A DNA stretch of 64,000 nucleotides from Tragulus kanchil (lineage: Eukaryota; Chordata; Mammalia; Artiodactyla; Tragulidae). Positions 12,396 to 24,284 of the stretch are shown piece after piece. The stretch spans positions 123,963,123 through 124,027,122 of the forward strand of contig JAIOJX010000004.1 of assembly GCA_022376925.1 (NCBI GenBank), written 5' to 3'. Position numbers and translations under genes: made by a program. How positions within the stretch are numbered: position 1 is the first letter of the stretch; every line of letters starts with the position of its first letter. The notes beneath the pieces were generated by a model. The model was not told where the DNA came from. It saw only the letters and a list, made by a program, of their open reading frames with translations, and searched no databases.

Positions 12396-13107
12396 TACTC
12401 TTTCAGAATTCTTTCCACCCATTGGGAGAGTGGAAATGGCAGCATTCAAACATAAGAATCAAATTTATCTGTGTTGGAGAGGGTAGCTTAGTATATAATA
12501 TTTGAATTAAAACTTGGGTATTTTTATCTTATAGATCAAATATATAAGGAAGTTTAAAGAGTTAAAGTCTTGATATTAATATATATGTGCCCTAATACTG
12601 AAACATTTTGTGTGCTATTTTTTGTAGCATTTAGATATATTAATGCATAAGTGTGCAATTTAATGTATTTTAACTTACCAAGAAACAGAACAAAGAGCTG
12701 GTCAACATCACCTGATTTGGGACATTTAATGGTTTGTACATCTTGTTTGTTGAACTGAACTGGTTCACTTAAACTCTAATGGCCTGTTTTCAAGGTTAAA
12801 TTCATTTTAAGCCTTTAGCTATTAAAATGCAGGAAGTAAATGCTCACAGAATAGTGGGCCTCTAATAAAAACAGAGTAAAAAGCGAGGCACCTGTTTGAT
12901 CTAGTACACAGGGAATTATAATGCTGAACCCAGTCTGAATGTTACCTGACTTACATTTTAGGCAACAAGCATGGAGTATTTTTGTCAATATATGACCAAA
13001 ATTATATAAGCAACAGTTTGCAATATGGATAGGTTGCAATAATCTTACTTACAATCAATTCAATAATAATCAGCATTCTAATTATGATGTTAAAATACCC
13101 AATCTTA

Positions 13108-13491
13108 GTAAAGTCAGACAGAGAAGGTTATGTGACATCTCTTATAAGTAAAATCTAAAAAGAGAAAACAAATGGACTTAACTTATAGAACAGAAACAGA
13201 CTTACAGACTTAGAAAAAGAACTTATGGTTGAATGGGGGGAGTTTGGGAGAAAAGGTCAGTTAGGGAGTTTATATACACTATTTAAAATGGATAACCAAC
13301 AAGGCCCTACTGTATATATAGTACATGGACATGTCCTCAGTTATATGGCAGTCTGGATGTGAGGGAAGTTTGGGGGAAAATGGATACAAGTGTGTGTATG
13401 GCTGAGACTTTTCATGCTGTTCACCTAAAACTATCACAACATTATTAATTAGCTATACCTCAATACGAAATAAAAAGTTTAAAAAAACACC
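13108..13491 (+). mobile_element. LINE-1 3' end, duplicated copy
   Basis: Same sequence as 12012-12395, produced by duplication 5 together with its flanks. Confidence 0.75.
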
Positions 13492-13734
13492 TACTCTTTC
13501 AGAATTCTTTCCACCCATTGGGAGAGTGGAAATGGCAGCATTCAAACATAAGAATCAAATTTATCTGTGTTGGAGAGGGTAGCTTAGTATATAATATTTG
13601 AATTAAAACTTGGGTATTTTTATCTTATAGATCAAATATATAAGGAAGTTTAAAGAGTTAAAGTCTTGATATTAATATATATGTGCCCTAATACTGAAAC
13701 ATTTTGTGTGCTATTTTGTAATTCCCATTATTAG

Positions 13735-14160
13735 CAATAGCATTATTGAGATATAATTCACATGCCACTTAAAGTGTGCAATTTAATGTATTTTAGTATA
13801 CACACCAGTTTGTAAAAATAGCACCATATTGCAAATTTAGCATATTTCATCCCTCCCAAAAGAAACTCCATCCCCCGTCTCTCTTCCTCTTAAGCTTCTA
13901 GCAATAACTAGTTTCCCTTCTATCTGTATTTTACCTATTCTGGATACTTATTATAAATTAAATTACATAACATGTGGCCCTTATGATTAGCTTCTTGTAC
14001 ATATTATGATATGTTCAAGGTCTATTCATATTGTAACATAAATCTATACTTTTTTTTGCTTTTTATTGACAAATAATATTCCATTGCAAAGCTCTAGTAC
14101 ATTCTGCTTGTCCATTCATCAGTTGATGGGAATTTGGATTATCATCCCTTTTGTCCAGTA
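13735..14160 (-). mobile_element. Old LINE-1 relic, antisense
   Basis: Phrases 'attattgagatataattcac', 'gtgtgcaatttaatgtattt' and 'aatattccattgc' followed by 'gtccattcatcagttgatgg' are those of an ancient L1 3' region read in antisense. It is heavily diverged and has no coding capacity. Confidence 0.6.
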
Positions 14161-14194
14161 AGAGGAAAGCTTTTATGATTAGCCATGTAAAATA

Positions 14195-14475
14195 GTGTAT
14201 ACATTTTTTGTTTATCCATAGGTTTGTTGAGGTTTTATTTACAATAAAAATTGTATATATTAAGATATCCAATGCAACAATTTGATATATAAATACTTTG
14301 TAAAACAATGACTACAATCAAGCTAATTAACTCCTTCATCACCTCGCAGAGTTACCACTGTAATGTGAATGTGCTGAGAACACTTAAGATGTACTCTTAG
14401 CAAACGTCAAGTGTACAAGATAATATTAACTATAGTCACCACGCTCTACATTAGAGGCCCAGAATTCATGTTACA
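14195..14475 (+). mobile_element. Old LINE-1 relic, sense
   Basis: Phrases 'caatcaagctaattaactcc', 'gagaacacttaagatgtact' and 'attaactatagtcaccacgc' match an ancient L1M 3' segment. It lies in the opposite orientation to the neighbouring relic, so the two are separate insertions or a rearranged element. Confidence 0.55.
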
Positions 14476-14589
14476 ATGGAAAGCCTAGAGTGACTTGGCT
14501 GAACTCTTTTTGTAATCTGGAAGAGTTAATTCTGAATTCACACTGGATCTGGTCTGTGACTTTAACACTTATCAGTACTGCTTCTGTCA

Positions 14590-15063
14590 TCCTAGTTAAA
14601 CATAAGGCCCGCCTCAGGGAGGCAACCTGACTCCACCCACTGGTGAAAGACTATGACATTTTGAAATTCTTCGTGTGGCAAATGACACAGGCGGCTCATC
14701 TGCTGCTTACACTTTGTGGGAGGCTGGAATCACAGATAAATGTGGCCTCTTTGTTGATATGACAGGAGATATTTCATTTCACACCACCCAAGCAATGACT
14801 GTAAGGAAGGAAAACTAACGCATTCCCCTGCCTGAAGCTTGCCATCCTAGGGCATATTTGCAAGGATTAAGTAGTCTTTTTACTTTGTTTCCTTACCTCC
14901 CTGGAAAATGCTGATCCATAAAGGAACCTGGAAGATTGGAGGCTCTAACCTGCCATCGTCTCACTCAGCTGGCACCCCAATAAAGTCCCTTCCTCATCCC
15001 AACACCTCATCTCAAATTTGCTGGCCTATCCTGCAGTAAGCAGAGTGAGTTTGGACTTGGTAA
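14590..15063 (+). mobile_element. Possible solitary retroviral LTR
   Basis: The 3' part has the layout of an LTR R-U5 region: a polyadenylation signal in 'caccccaataaagtccc' near 14974, a C/T-rich stretch, then 'gagtgagtttggacttggta' ending near 15063. G+C is higher than in the surroundings. I saw no gag, pol or env coding sequence next to it, and target-site duplications were not resolved, so the left boundary is uncertain. Confidence 0.4.
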
Positions 15064-15585
15064 TGTTTATGTGAAGGTTCTTCCTCCACTGTGTGCAGCC
15101 GCTGTCCCCTACTCAGACGCTTTCCATTTACCCCTCACCTTGAGTACCCAGGGATCATCCCTAGGTCAGAGGTTGTGTTCAAGTTCTGTTAGCCAGTTAG
15201 ATTTTTACCCTTCTACCATTGAGTGTGTTATAGCCTGGACACACTGGAACAGCTCAAGGAGGTGACCTTGTCTGCCAGTGTCTGCTGGGACCAGCAGTTC
15301 AAGTGACCGCTTCTGCTTGCTCCTGAGAAGGAGATGCCCACAGTTTCAGATTGCCAGGAGTGTCTGATTTTAATGTTAAGCCTGGCTTCTTATGAACGGT
15401 CCCTGCATCCAAGCAGTTTATTGTTTAATCAGTGTTTGGTCAGAGAAGTCTCCCCTTTTGTCATTAGATTGATCTGTGTGAGGCTGAGACACTGCTAAGC
15501 TGCCTGCCCTTCACCTTACTTGGCTTCTTCTGAGTAGATGAAGCTTAGGGCATTCACACAGCCTCCTAGACCCCAAGGTTGGCAG
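15064..15585. other. G+C-richer unique DNA between LTR-like elements
   Basis: No repeat family or gene recognised. Base composition is more balanced than in the rest of the window. A 64-aa frame (15071-15265) has no domain features. It could be LTR-associated internal sequence, or simply unique DNA. Confidence 0.45.
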
Positions 15586-15976
15586 TTGTTATGGGTTGAG
15601 CATTTGGACAGCCATTCACCCCAAATTCATATGTGGAAGCCTTCAGAATGCGTCTGTATTTGGAGATAGGACCTTCAAAAAGATAATTAAGGTTAAATGT
15701 GGTTGTTAAGATAGGTTCAATCTAATATGACTGGTGCTGTTATAGGAAAAGGAAATTTACACAAGAGGGACAACCCTGTGAGAACACAGAAAGAAAGGGG
15801 TTCCTACAAGCCACAGAGAGAGACCTCAGAAGAAACTAAACCTACCAACATGTGGATCTAGCACTTCTAATCTCCAGAGTTATAAGGAAACAAATTTCTG
15901 TTGTTTAAGTGACCTCCCCCAGCCCCACCCCAGTCTGTGGTATTTTGTTACAGCACTCTAGCGAATTAATAGAGCA
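15586..15976 (+). mobile_element. MLT1-type LTR (ERVL-MaLR)
   Basis: Starts with 'ttgttatgggttgagc' and contains 'caaattcatatgtggaagcc', 'atatgactggtgctgttata', 'cagttataaggaaac'-type sequence, 'tttctgttgtttaag' and 'gtctgtggtattttgttac', ending near 'gaattaatagagca'. This order is diagnostic of MLT1/MaLR LTRs. No internal retroviral genes are visible. The 'ccccagccccaccccag' stretch looks like a local expansion. Confidence 0.8.
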
Positions 15977-16246
15977 GTGATCCCAAAAGGCTGTCTTTTT
16001 CTCTGGTTTTATTAAGCTTCTGGTTTGCTCTGCTATTTGCCTCATATCCCGGAGCTATCACCTTCTTCTTAACTGCTCTTCATCAACAACCCCATTGGTT
16101 TTGACTAATCTCTTAGGCATGCAGTTCTCCAAGATTTTTCCAAATGAAGTCATTTCTTCCACACAGCTTTGGAACTCTTCATCCATACATATGCTTGCCA
16201 TTCCCCCAGGCAGAACCCGAGTGTCATGGCACAGAGCTGGGGGAGG
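15977..16246. other. Unique sequence, nothing recognised
   Basis: Pyrimidine-rich stretch with a 99-aa frame starting at 16095 that runs into the adjacent SINE; no domain features. Confidence 0.5.
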
Positions 16247-16339
16247 GGACCTGCTTTTCCCAGAGGGAGACCCTGTTCAGCAAGAAGATATTAGGTTGTC
16301 TTCTTGGTTTACTTACTTGGCACGGAATCTCTACCTTTG

Positions 16340-16550
16340 CGTATTAGTTTCTCAGTTGTGTCCAACTCTCTGTGACCCCATGGACTGTATGTAGCCTGCC
16401 AGGGTTCTCTGTCCATGAAATTCTCCAGACAAGAATACTAGAGTAGGTGGCCATTCCCTTTTGCAGGGGATGTTCCTGATCCAGGGATTTAACCTGGGTA
16501 TCTTACATTGCAGGTAGATTCTTTAGATCAGAGCCACCAGGGAAGCCCCT
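16340..16550 (-). mobile_element. Bov-tA SINE
   Basis: Hallmarks in order: 'ctcagttgtgtccaactctc', 'gaccccatggactgtatg', 'ctgtccatgaaattctcc', 'caggggatgttcctgatcc', 'ccaccagggaagcccc', the last being the complement of the tRNA-derived head. A short flank repeat 'ctaccttt' on either side is a likely target-site duplication. Repeated at 17418-17628 by duplication 6. Confidence 0.85.
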
Positions 16551-16599
16551 ACCTTTAAGTGAACTGGGCACAGTCATCCATATGCAGGCTTCAGTTACC

Positions 16600-17230
16600 A
16601 ACTAAATGCTGGTGACTCCTAAATTTATACCTCCAATCCAGACTCCTTTCCTAAATTCCAGACTCATCTACTTAACTTCATCCTCAACATCAGGATGTCC
16701 CAGAGTTAACTCAAATGCACCATGTTTACCAGTGGTCTGAATTCCTGCCCCAAAGTCTAATTCTCTTCTTGTGTTGTTTCTTGTGTTCTTCCTTCTCATG
16801 TCTCATCCAAATGAACAGTTATTGATCTAAGCCCTTTAATGACTCTCCATCCCGTTCACTCCTCTCTATATTTACCTCTACTACCTTAGCTCAGGCGATC
16901 AGTATCCCTAATAGGAATGACTGTTATAATTTCTCAGCAGATTTTTCTGGTCTCCGATCTTGAACTCTTTTTCTACCCCCAATTAATTTTCTCCACTGGC
17001 GCCAGAGGAATCTTTCTAAAGTGCAAACCTAATATATTACGCTTTTAGGCAGGGGTAAACAAAACTTCTATGGCTCCCCAGTGCTCTCAGAATGAAATCT
17101 GCACATGGTATTTAATTCCCCTTGTGATATTGCCCCAGATGACTTACACAAAATCACTGTTTATTTTACAATTTCCAACATCCATCTCACCTCTCTTCCT
17201 ATCATGGTCCTTTCATACCAAACTTATTAA
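16600..17230 (+). mobile_element. LINE-2 relic
   Basis: Diverged L2 order: 'ggtgactcctaaatttatac', 'ccagactcatctacttaac', 'aggatgtcccagagttaac', later 'ctatggctccccagtgctct' and a 'gatattgccccagatgac' block. No open frame of note. Recurs at 17678-18300 (duplication 6), and its last third recurs again at 19134-19400 (duplication 7). Confidence 0.6.
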
Positions 17231-17417
17231 TTTCAAATTTATTTTCACTGCTTTTGAATCCCATCTTGGGTTCAGAAGATTTTTCTTCATTGGTCTTACT
17301 TACTTGGAAACCGGAAACTGGGAGGGACCTGCTTTTCCCAGAGGGAGACCCTGTTCAGCAAGAAGATATTAGGTTGTCTTCTTGGTTTACTTACTTGGCA
17401 CGGAATCTCTACCTTTG

Positions 17418-17628
17418 CGTATTAGTTTCTCAGTTGTGTCCAACTCTCTGTGACCCCATGGACTGTATGTAGCCTGCCAGGGTTCTCTGTCCATGAAATT
17501 CTCCAGACAAGAATACTAGAGTAGGTGGCCATTCCCTTTTGCAGGGGATGTTCCTGATCCAGGGATTTAACCTGGGTATCTTACATTGCAGGTAGATTCT
17601 TTAGATCAGAGCCACCAGGGAAGCCCCT
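17418..17628 (-). mobile_element. Bov-tA SINE, duplicated copy
   Basis: Same as 16340-16550 including flanks; made by duplication 6. Confidence 0.85.
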
Positions 17629-18029
17629 ACCTTTAAGTGAACTGGGCACAGTCATCCATATGCAGGCTTCAGTTACCAACTAAATGCTGGTGACTCCTAA
17701 ATTTATACCTCCAATCCAGACTCCTTTCCTAAATTCCAGACTCATCTACTTAACTTCATCCTCAACATCAGGATGTCCCAGAGTTAACTCAAATGCACCA
17801 TGTTTACCAGTGGTCTGAATTCCTGCCCCAAAGTCTAATTCTCTTCTTGTGTTGTTTCTTGTGTTCTTCCTTCTCATGTCTCATCCAAATGAACAGTTAT
17901 TGATCTAAGCCCTTTAATGACTCTCCATCCCGTTCACTCCTCTCTATATTTACCTCTACTACCTTAGCTCAGGCGATCAGTATCCCTAATAGGAATGACT
18001 GTTATAATTTCTCAGCAGATTTTTCTGGT

Positions 18030-20228
18030 CTCCGATCTTGAACTCTTTTTCTACCCCCAATTAATTTTCTCCACTGGCGCCAGAGGAATCTTTCTAAAGT
18101 GCAAACCTAATATATTACGCTTTTAGGCAGGGGTAAACAAAACTTCTATGGCTCCCCAGTGCTCTCAGAATGAAATCTGCACATGGTATTTAATTCCCCT
18201 TGTGATATTGCCCCAGATGACTTACACAAAATCACTGTTTATTTTACAATTTCCAACATCCATCTCACCTCTCTTCCTATCATGGTCCTTTCATACCAAA
18301 CTTATTATAATTTCCTAAACATGAAATATTCATTTTCACTGCTATAATTTTGAATCACTAAAATCATACAGATTTTTTTTAGTCTACCATATTTTTATCA
18401 ATGGGCTAATTCCTATTCATATTTAATGTTTTAACTTATCTGTCACTTATCTACAACTAGTTTAAAGATTCTCATTGACTTGGATTTTTTCTATTGAAGT
18501 CTTTATTTTGCTGTTTTATGATTCCAGGTTACTTGTGTGCCTTTCCCATTAATTAGTACATTTTTAGAAAATGTGACCTGATCACATATTGCATTGCCTT
18601 ATACAACAACAGCCAATACAAACTTTTTGCTTAATTCATATTTGAGGATAAGTGAATGATTCTGCCATTCTGGAATATAGGACATGCTCAATAAATAGTT
18701 ACTGCATTTGAAACAAAGTATAACCTGTGTGTACATTTTGAGGTTAACTACTTAGACCATGGCTAAGTAGGTAAGATTGGAAACCAAGAATTTAACAAAC
18801 CCAGCAGTGTATGTCCTCTACCTTCTTCCCACAATTGGCATTTATAATGGAAATCTCAATGACATTCTTTCCCCTGAACTCAGGATATTAATATGGTGAC
18901 CTTTGTTGCAATCCCATAGGATCAGTAAATATGTTTAATCAAAATAAAATAAAGACAACAGACTCCTAAACTCAATCTGACATAAGATCAATTTTTAAAT
19001 CTGAATTAAGTCACAAATTCCAATTATTTTTACCTTATTTTTATCTTTAAGATATTAAATGCTTTATTTCGTTGCTTTCCACCGTGTTTGATGGCTATTT
19101 AAACACTACAATGTCAATCTTTCATGAATTTTCTCCGATCTTACTTTCTACCCCAATTAATTTTCTCCACTGGCGCCAGAGGAATCTTTCTAAAGTGCAA
19201 ACCTAATATATTACGCTTTTAGGCAGGGGTAAACAAAACTTCTATGGCTCCCCAGTGCTCTCAGAATGAAATCTGCACATGGTATTTAATTCCCCTTGTG
19301 ATATTGCCCCAGATGACTTACACAAAATCACTGTTTATTTTACAATTTCCAACATCCATCTCACCTCTCTTCCTATCATGGTCCTTTCATACCAAACTTA
19401 TTATAATTTCCTAAACATGAAATATTCATTTTCACTGCTATAATTTTGAATCACTAAAATCATACAGATTTTTTTTAGTCTACCATATTTTTATCAATGG
19501 GCTAATTCCTATTCATATTTAATGTTTTAACTTATCTGTCACTTATCTACAACTAGTTTAAAGATTCTCATTGACTTGGATTTTTTCTATTGAAGTCTTT
19601 ATTTTGCTGTTTTATGATTCCAGGTTACTTGTGTGCCTTTCCCATTAATTAGTACATTTTTAGAAAATGTGACCTGATCACATATTGCATTGCCTTATAC
19701 AACAACAGCCAATACAAACTTTTTGCTTAATTCATATTTGAGGATAAGTGAATGATTCTGCCATTCTGGAATATAGGACATGCTCAATAAATAGTTACTG
19801 CATTTGAAACAAAGTATAACCTGTGTGTACATTTTGAGGTTAACTACTTAGACCATGGCTAAGTAGGTAAGATTGGAAACCAAGAATTTAACAAACCCAG
19901 CAGTGTATGTCCTCTACCTTCTTCCCACAATTGGCATTTATAATGGAAATCTCAATGACATTCTTTCCCCTGAACTCAGGATATTAATATGGTGACCTTT
20001 GTTGCAATCCCATAGGATCAGTAAATATGTTTAATCAAAATAAAATAAAGACAACAGACTCCTAAACTCAATCTGACATAAGATCAATTTTTAAATCTGA
20101 ATTAAGTCACAAATTCCAATTATTTTTACCTTATTTTTATCTTTAAGATATTAAATGCTTTATTTCGTTGCTTTCCACCGTGTTTGATTGGCTATTTAAA
20201 CACTACAATGTCAATCTTTCATGAATTA
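18030..20228. repeat. Tandem duplication 7 (unit ~1096 bp)
   Basis: Copy A is 18030-19128 and copy B 19133-20228. At its start copy B lacks several bases present in copy A ('cttgaactctttttctaccccc' is shortened to 'cttactttctacccc'), so the offset shifts from 1103 to 1096 within ~25 bases. Because duplication 6 overlaps it, 18030-18300 is present three times (from about 16950, 18030 and 19133). Contents are L2 remains and AT-rich DNA without a gene. Confidence 0.95.
18670..18715 (+). mobile_element. Possible LINE-2 3' terminus
   Basis: 'ggacatgctcaataaatagt' resembles the common L2 ending (…gctcaataaat…). The match is short, so this is tentative. Copied at about 19766-19811. Confidence 0.35.
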
Positions 20229-22085
20229 TCTCCTGGGGATTTTTACCATTTATTAGAGGTATATTCCACTTCAAGCCAAACCAAGATTTATACTACACAA
20301 ACTCAGAATAACTAGACTAGTGATTTTCTGTTTGTTTTAGAAAGAATTAATCAACATTTATATTTGAACAGTGTTCTTTCCTTTTTATTTTGAATTTTAC
20401 TAAACTAATATTAAGTCTGACTTACACACAACTTTTCAGGTATATACCCATCACATAAATTAAGACACAACTATCAAAAGATTTTCAAAATTTTCATGGC
20501 AAACATCAAATCAGCTGTATAAATTTTCAAATTCATGTGGACACTGACCTTTAAGATATACCAATAAAACTGATAATGTGACTTCTCTTAAATGATATCT
20601 ACTCGGTAAACAAGGTCTGATTCTGACTGGTTAGAGTTCGCTCAATATCTCAAGCAAGGGGAATCTTGTGACTAATTTAAGAAGTAATTACTTATCATGG
20701 CTAGGTATCCTGCTTTCATGACCTAATACTGCCAAGGAAATCAATGACTAAAGTGTTAAAATTAAAATGGGGAAAAAGTGTGAAGGAAGAGAGTTTGTTT
20801 AAAAGTGCTTTTCAAAAAAAGTGACTTTAAATGTGCCCAGCTTGAAAAATAGTGTCTTTATAAAGCTCTGAAGCTTTTCAGTTCTACTTACAGATTGATT
20901 TATATCCTTTAACTCCTTGCCAAGGTCTGCTATACACCCTGGTACTGTGTGGTTTGCAGTGTTACACTACTTAGACCATGGCTAAGTAGGTAAGATTAAA
21001 CCAAGAATTTAACAAACCCAGCAGTGTATGTCCTCTACCTTCTTCCCACAATTGGCATTTATAATGGAAATCTCAATGACATTCTTTCCCCTGAACTCAG
21101 GATATTAATATGGTGACCTTTGTTGCAATCCCATAGGATCAGTAAATATGTTTAATCAAAATAAAATAAAGACAACAGACTCCTAAACTCAATCTGACAT
21201 AAGATCAATTTTTAAATCTGAATTAAGTCACAAATTCCAATTATTTTTACCTTATTTTTATCTTTAAGATATTAAATGCTTTATTTCGTTGCTTTCCACC
21301 GTGTTTGATTTGGCTATTTAAACACTACAATGTCAATCTTTCATGAATTATCTCCTGGGGATTTTTACCATTTATTAGAGGTATATTCCACTTCAAGCCA
21401 AACCAAGATTTATACTACACAAACTCAGAATAACTAGACTAGTGATTTTCTGTTTGTTTTAGAAAGAATTAATCAACATTTATATTTGAACAGTGTTCTT
21501 TCCTTTTTATTTTGAATTTTACTAAACTAATATTAAGTCTGACTTACACACAACTTTTCAGGTATATACCCATCACATAAATTAAGACACAACTATCAAA
21601 AGATTTTCAAAATTTTCATGGCAAACATCAAATCAGCTGTATAAATTTTCAAATTCATGTGGACACTGACCTTTAAGATATACCAATAAAACTGATAATG
21701 TGACTTCTCTTAAATGATATCTACTCGGTAAACAAGGTCTGATTCTGACTGGTTAGAGTTCGCTCAATATCTCAAGCAAGGGGAATCTTGTGACTAATTT
21801 AAGAAGTAATTACTTATCATGGCTAGGTATCCTGCTTTCATGACCTAATACTGCCAAGGAAATCAATGACTAAAGTGTTAAAATTAAAATGGGGAAAAAG
21901 TGTGAAGGAAGAGAGTTTGTTTAAAAGTGCTTTTCAAAAAAAGTGACTTTAAATGTGCCCAGCTTGAAAAATAGTGTCTTTATAAAGCTCTGAAGCTTTT
22001 CAGTTCTACTTACAGATTGATTTATATCCTTTAACTCCTTGCCAAGGTCTGCTATACACCCTGGTACTGTGTGGTTTGCAGTGTG
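19844..22085. repeat. Tandem duplication 8 (unit ~1121 bp)
   Basis: Copy A is 19844-20963 and copy B 20966-22085. Copy A ends at 'ggtttgcagtgt', then restarts at 'actacttagaccatgg'; copy B runs on as 'gcagtgtgaaaatgtgc'. Copy B lacks two bases near the start ('agattaaacc' versus 'agattggaaacc') and has an extra T at 'gtttgatttgg'. 18747-19128 is present three times through overlap with duplication 7. No gene or repeat family was recognised in 20229-20962. Confidence 0.95.
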
Positions 22086-22499
22086 AAAATGTGCACTAAA
22101 TCAAAGAATGGCAACAGAATCCTAAAGAAATGGTGGTTTATTAAAAGTTATGAAATAAAGGAAGACTAGTACTACCAGTTTAAATTTTCTTTAGATTCAG
22201 GAGTTCCCATTCTATCTTTTAAACAGAAAATAATTACCTAGAATCCTCAGTAAATAAAGTCCCTTCCTATATTCGACTTAAAAAGAAAAACAGTAATGAG
22301 AAGAATTGAGTCAATAATCAAGATTTACTCAAAATGATGTCATTTTGCCCTGAAGCAATGCTGACCATCCCAGTATCTCTGCCCCTATGTGATTATCCAA
22401 AGAGAATAATGCTAAAGTCCTGCAAAACATTCAGCTCAGCAAAGGAAAACTACTTTTTTCTTAGAGTGCAAAGTGAAACAATGTGTTATAGAAGAATTT

Positions 22500-22745
22500 A
22501 TAACAAATGTTGGGCTTCCCAGGTGGTTCAGTGGGTAAAGAATCCACCAGTCAATGCAGGCAGACATAAGAGACTTGGGTTTGATCCCCGGGTCAGGAAG
22601 ATCCACTGGAGGAGAGCACAGCAACCCACTCCAGTGCTCTTGCCTGGAGAATCCCATGGACAGAGGAGCCTGGAAGGCTACAGTCCCTAGGATCTCAGAG
22701 TCAGACAAGATTGAAGTGACTTAGCACATGCACATAACAAATGTT
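22500..22745 (+). mobile_element. Bov-tA SINE with target-site duplication
   Basis: The body, 22512-22733, starts with the tRNA-like head 'gggcttcccaggtggttcag', has a B-box-like 'gggtttgatcccc', and continues into the Bov-A part ('gaagatccactggaggag', 'cctggagaatcccatgg', 'gaagtgacttagcac'). Flanks 22500-22511 and 22734-22745 are the identical 12-mer 'ataacaaatgtt'. Open frames across it on both strands are SINE-derived. Confidence 0.93.
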
Positions 22746-23604
22746 AAGCACCAGGTCTTATCACATGTAACTTTATAAGACATAGATTCTATTTATAATA
22801 TTTATCAGCAAGCCAATTTATAGTCTCTATCTTCAGAATAAATCATTAGTCTAACCACTCCTCACCATCTCCATAACCTTCATCCAAGACCAGAGCTGAG
22901 ATAGCCAAGATGCACATGTAAAACTGCATGGGTCCTCAAAATAGTGAACCATTTCTGACAGCTGGTAGATTAGCCATTACACTGAGCCTGCCAGTTGCCC
23001 TTGCCAAATAAGAAGTTTTGTTTTAAAAGTGCTTTTTTTTTCAAAAAGTGACTTTAAATGTGCCCAGCTTGAAAAATAGTGTCTTTATAAAGCTCTGAAG
23101 CTTTTCAGTTCTACTTACAGATTGATTTATATCCTTTAACTCCTTGCCAAGGTCTGCTATACACCCTGGTACTGTGTGGTTTGCAGTGTGAAAATGTGCA
23201 CTAAATCAAAGAATGGCAACAGAATCCTAAAGAAATGGTGGTTTATTAAAAGTTATGAAATAAAGGAAGACTAGTACTACCAGTTTAAATTTTCTTTAGA
23301 TTCAGGAGTTCCCATTCTATCTTTTAAACAGAAAATAATTACCTAGAATCCTCAGTAAATAAAGTCCCTTCCTATATTCGACTTAAAAAGAAAAACAGTA
23401 ATGAGAAGAATTGAGTCAATAATCAAGATTTACTCAAAATGATGTCATTTTGCCCTGAAGCAATGCTGACCATCCCAGTATCTCTGCCCCTATGTGATTA
23501 TCCAAAGAGAATAATGCTAAAGTCCTGCAAAACATTCAGCTCAGCAAAGGAAAACTACTTTTTTCTTAGAGTGCAAAGTGAAACAATGTGTTATAGAAGA
23601 ATTT

Positions 23605-23850
23605 ATAACAAATGTTGGGCTTCCCAGGTGGTTCAGTGGGTAAAGAATCCACCAGTCAATGCAGGCAGACATAAGAGACTTGGGTTTGATCCCCGGGTCA
23701 GGAAGATCCACTGGAGGAGAGCACAGCAACCCACTCCAGTGCTCTTGCCTGGAGAATCCCATGGACAGAGGAGCCTGGAAGGCTACAGTCCCTAGGATCT
23801 CAGAGTCAGACAAGATTGAAGTGACTTAGCACATGCACATAACAAATGTT
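23605..23850 (+). mobile_element. Bov-tA SINE, duplicated copy
   Basis: Identical by eye to 22500-22745, target-site duplications included; generated by duplication 9. Confidence 0.93.
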
Positions 23851-24284
23851 AAGCACCAGGTCTTATCACATGTAACTTTATAAGACATAGATTCTATTTA
23901 TAATATTTATCAGCAAGCCAATTTATAGTCTCTATCTTCAGAATAAATCATTAGTCTAACCACTCCTCACCATCTCCATAACCTTCATCCAAGACCAGAG
24001 CTGAGATAGCCAAGATGCACATGTAAAACTGCATGGGTCCTCAAAATAGTGAACCATTTCTGACAGCTGGTAGATTAGCCATTACACTGAGCCTGCCAGT
24101 TGCCCTTGCCAACCACTCTGAGCCCTCCTCTGTGACCTCCTATTACTGCTCTTTATATAGAAACTCAACAGTTAACACCTGACAGCAGGGCTCCTATCAG
24201 ATCCTTTGGAGTCAGTACCTGTAACATATGGAAATGAGACCTGCTCTAGACCAGTGCAGCACTATCTCTTGCAACATCCTTTTT

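Larger units (their letters stand above)
11575..13718. repeat. Tandem duplication 5 (unit 1096 bp)
   Basis: Copy A is 11575-12622 and copy B 12671-13718. Copy A is followed by 12623-12670, a compressed version of 13719-13795: the shared end 'gtgcaatttaatgtatttta' is kept, but about 30 bases are missing and others are scrambled. The unit includes an L1 3' end in both copies. Frames inside it lack domains. Confidence 0.95.
16247..18324. repeat. Tandem duplication 6 (unit 1078 bp)
   Basis: Copy A is 16247-17246 and copy B 17325-18324. The junction interval 17247-17324 is a degraded mixture: its left half imitates 18325-18395 ('tattttcactgct', 'gaatc', 'cagaagatttttctt'), and its right half imitates 16205-16246 ('aaccggaaactgggaggg'). 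This is the clearest example of a poor-quality seam in the window. Confidence 0.95.
21917..24112. repeat. Tandem duplication 9 (unit 1105 bp)
   Basis: Copy A is 21917-23007 and copy B about 23022-24112. The start of copy B has a rearranged homopolymer: 'gcttttttttcaaaaagtg' against 'gcttttcaaaaaaagtg' in copy A. A Bov-tA SINE with target-site duplications is in both copies. The segment from 20797 to 20962 recurs at 21917 and 23022 because of overlap with duplication 8. Confidence 0.95.

Noticed and set aside
14590..15063. An endogenous retrovirus with genes
   Set aside because: Only LTR-like sequence is visible. No gag, pol or env reading frames are present nearby.
22334..22690. 118-aa frame (and 23439-23795)
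   Set aside because: Its second half is Bov-tA sequence and the first half has no protein features; the second occurrence is the tandem copy.
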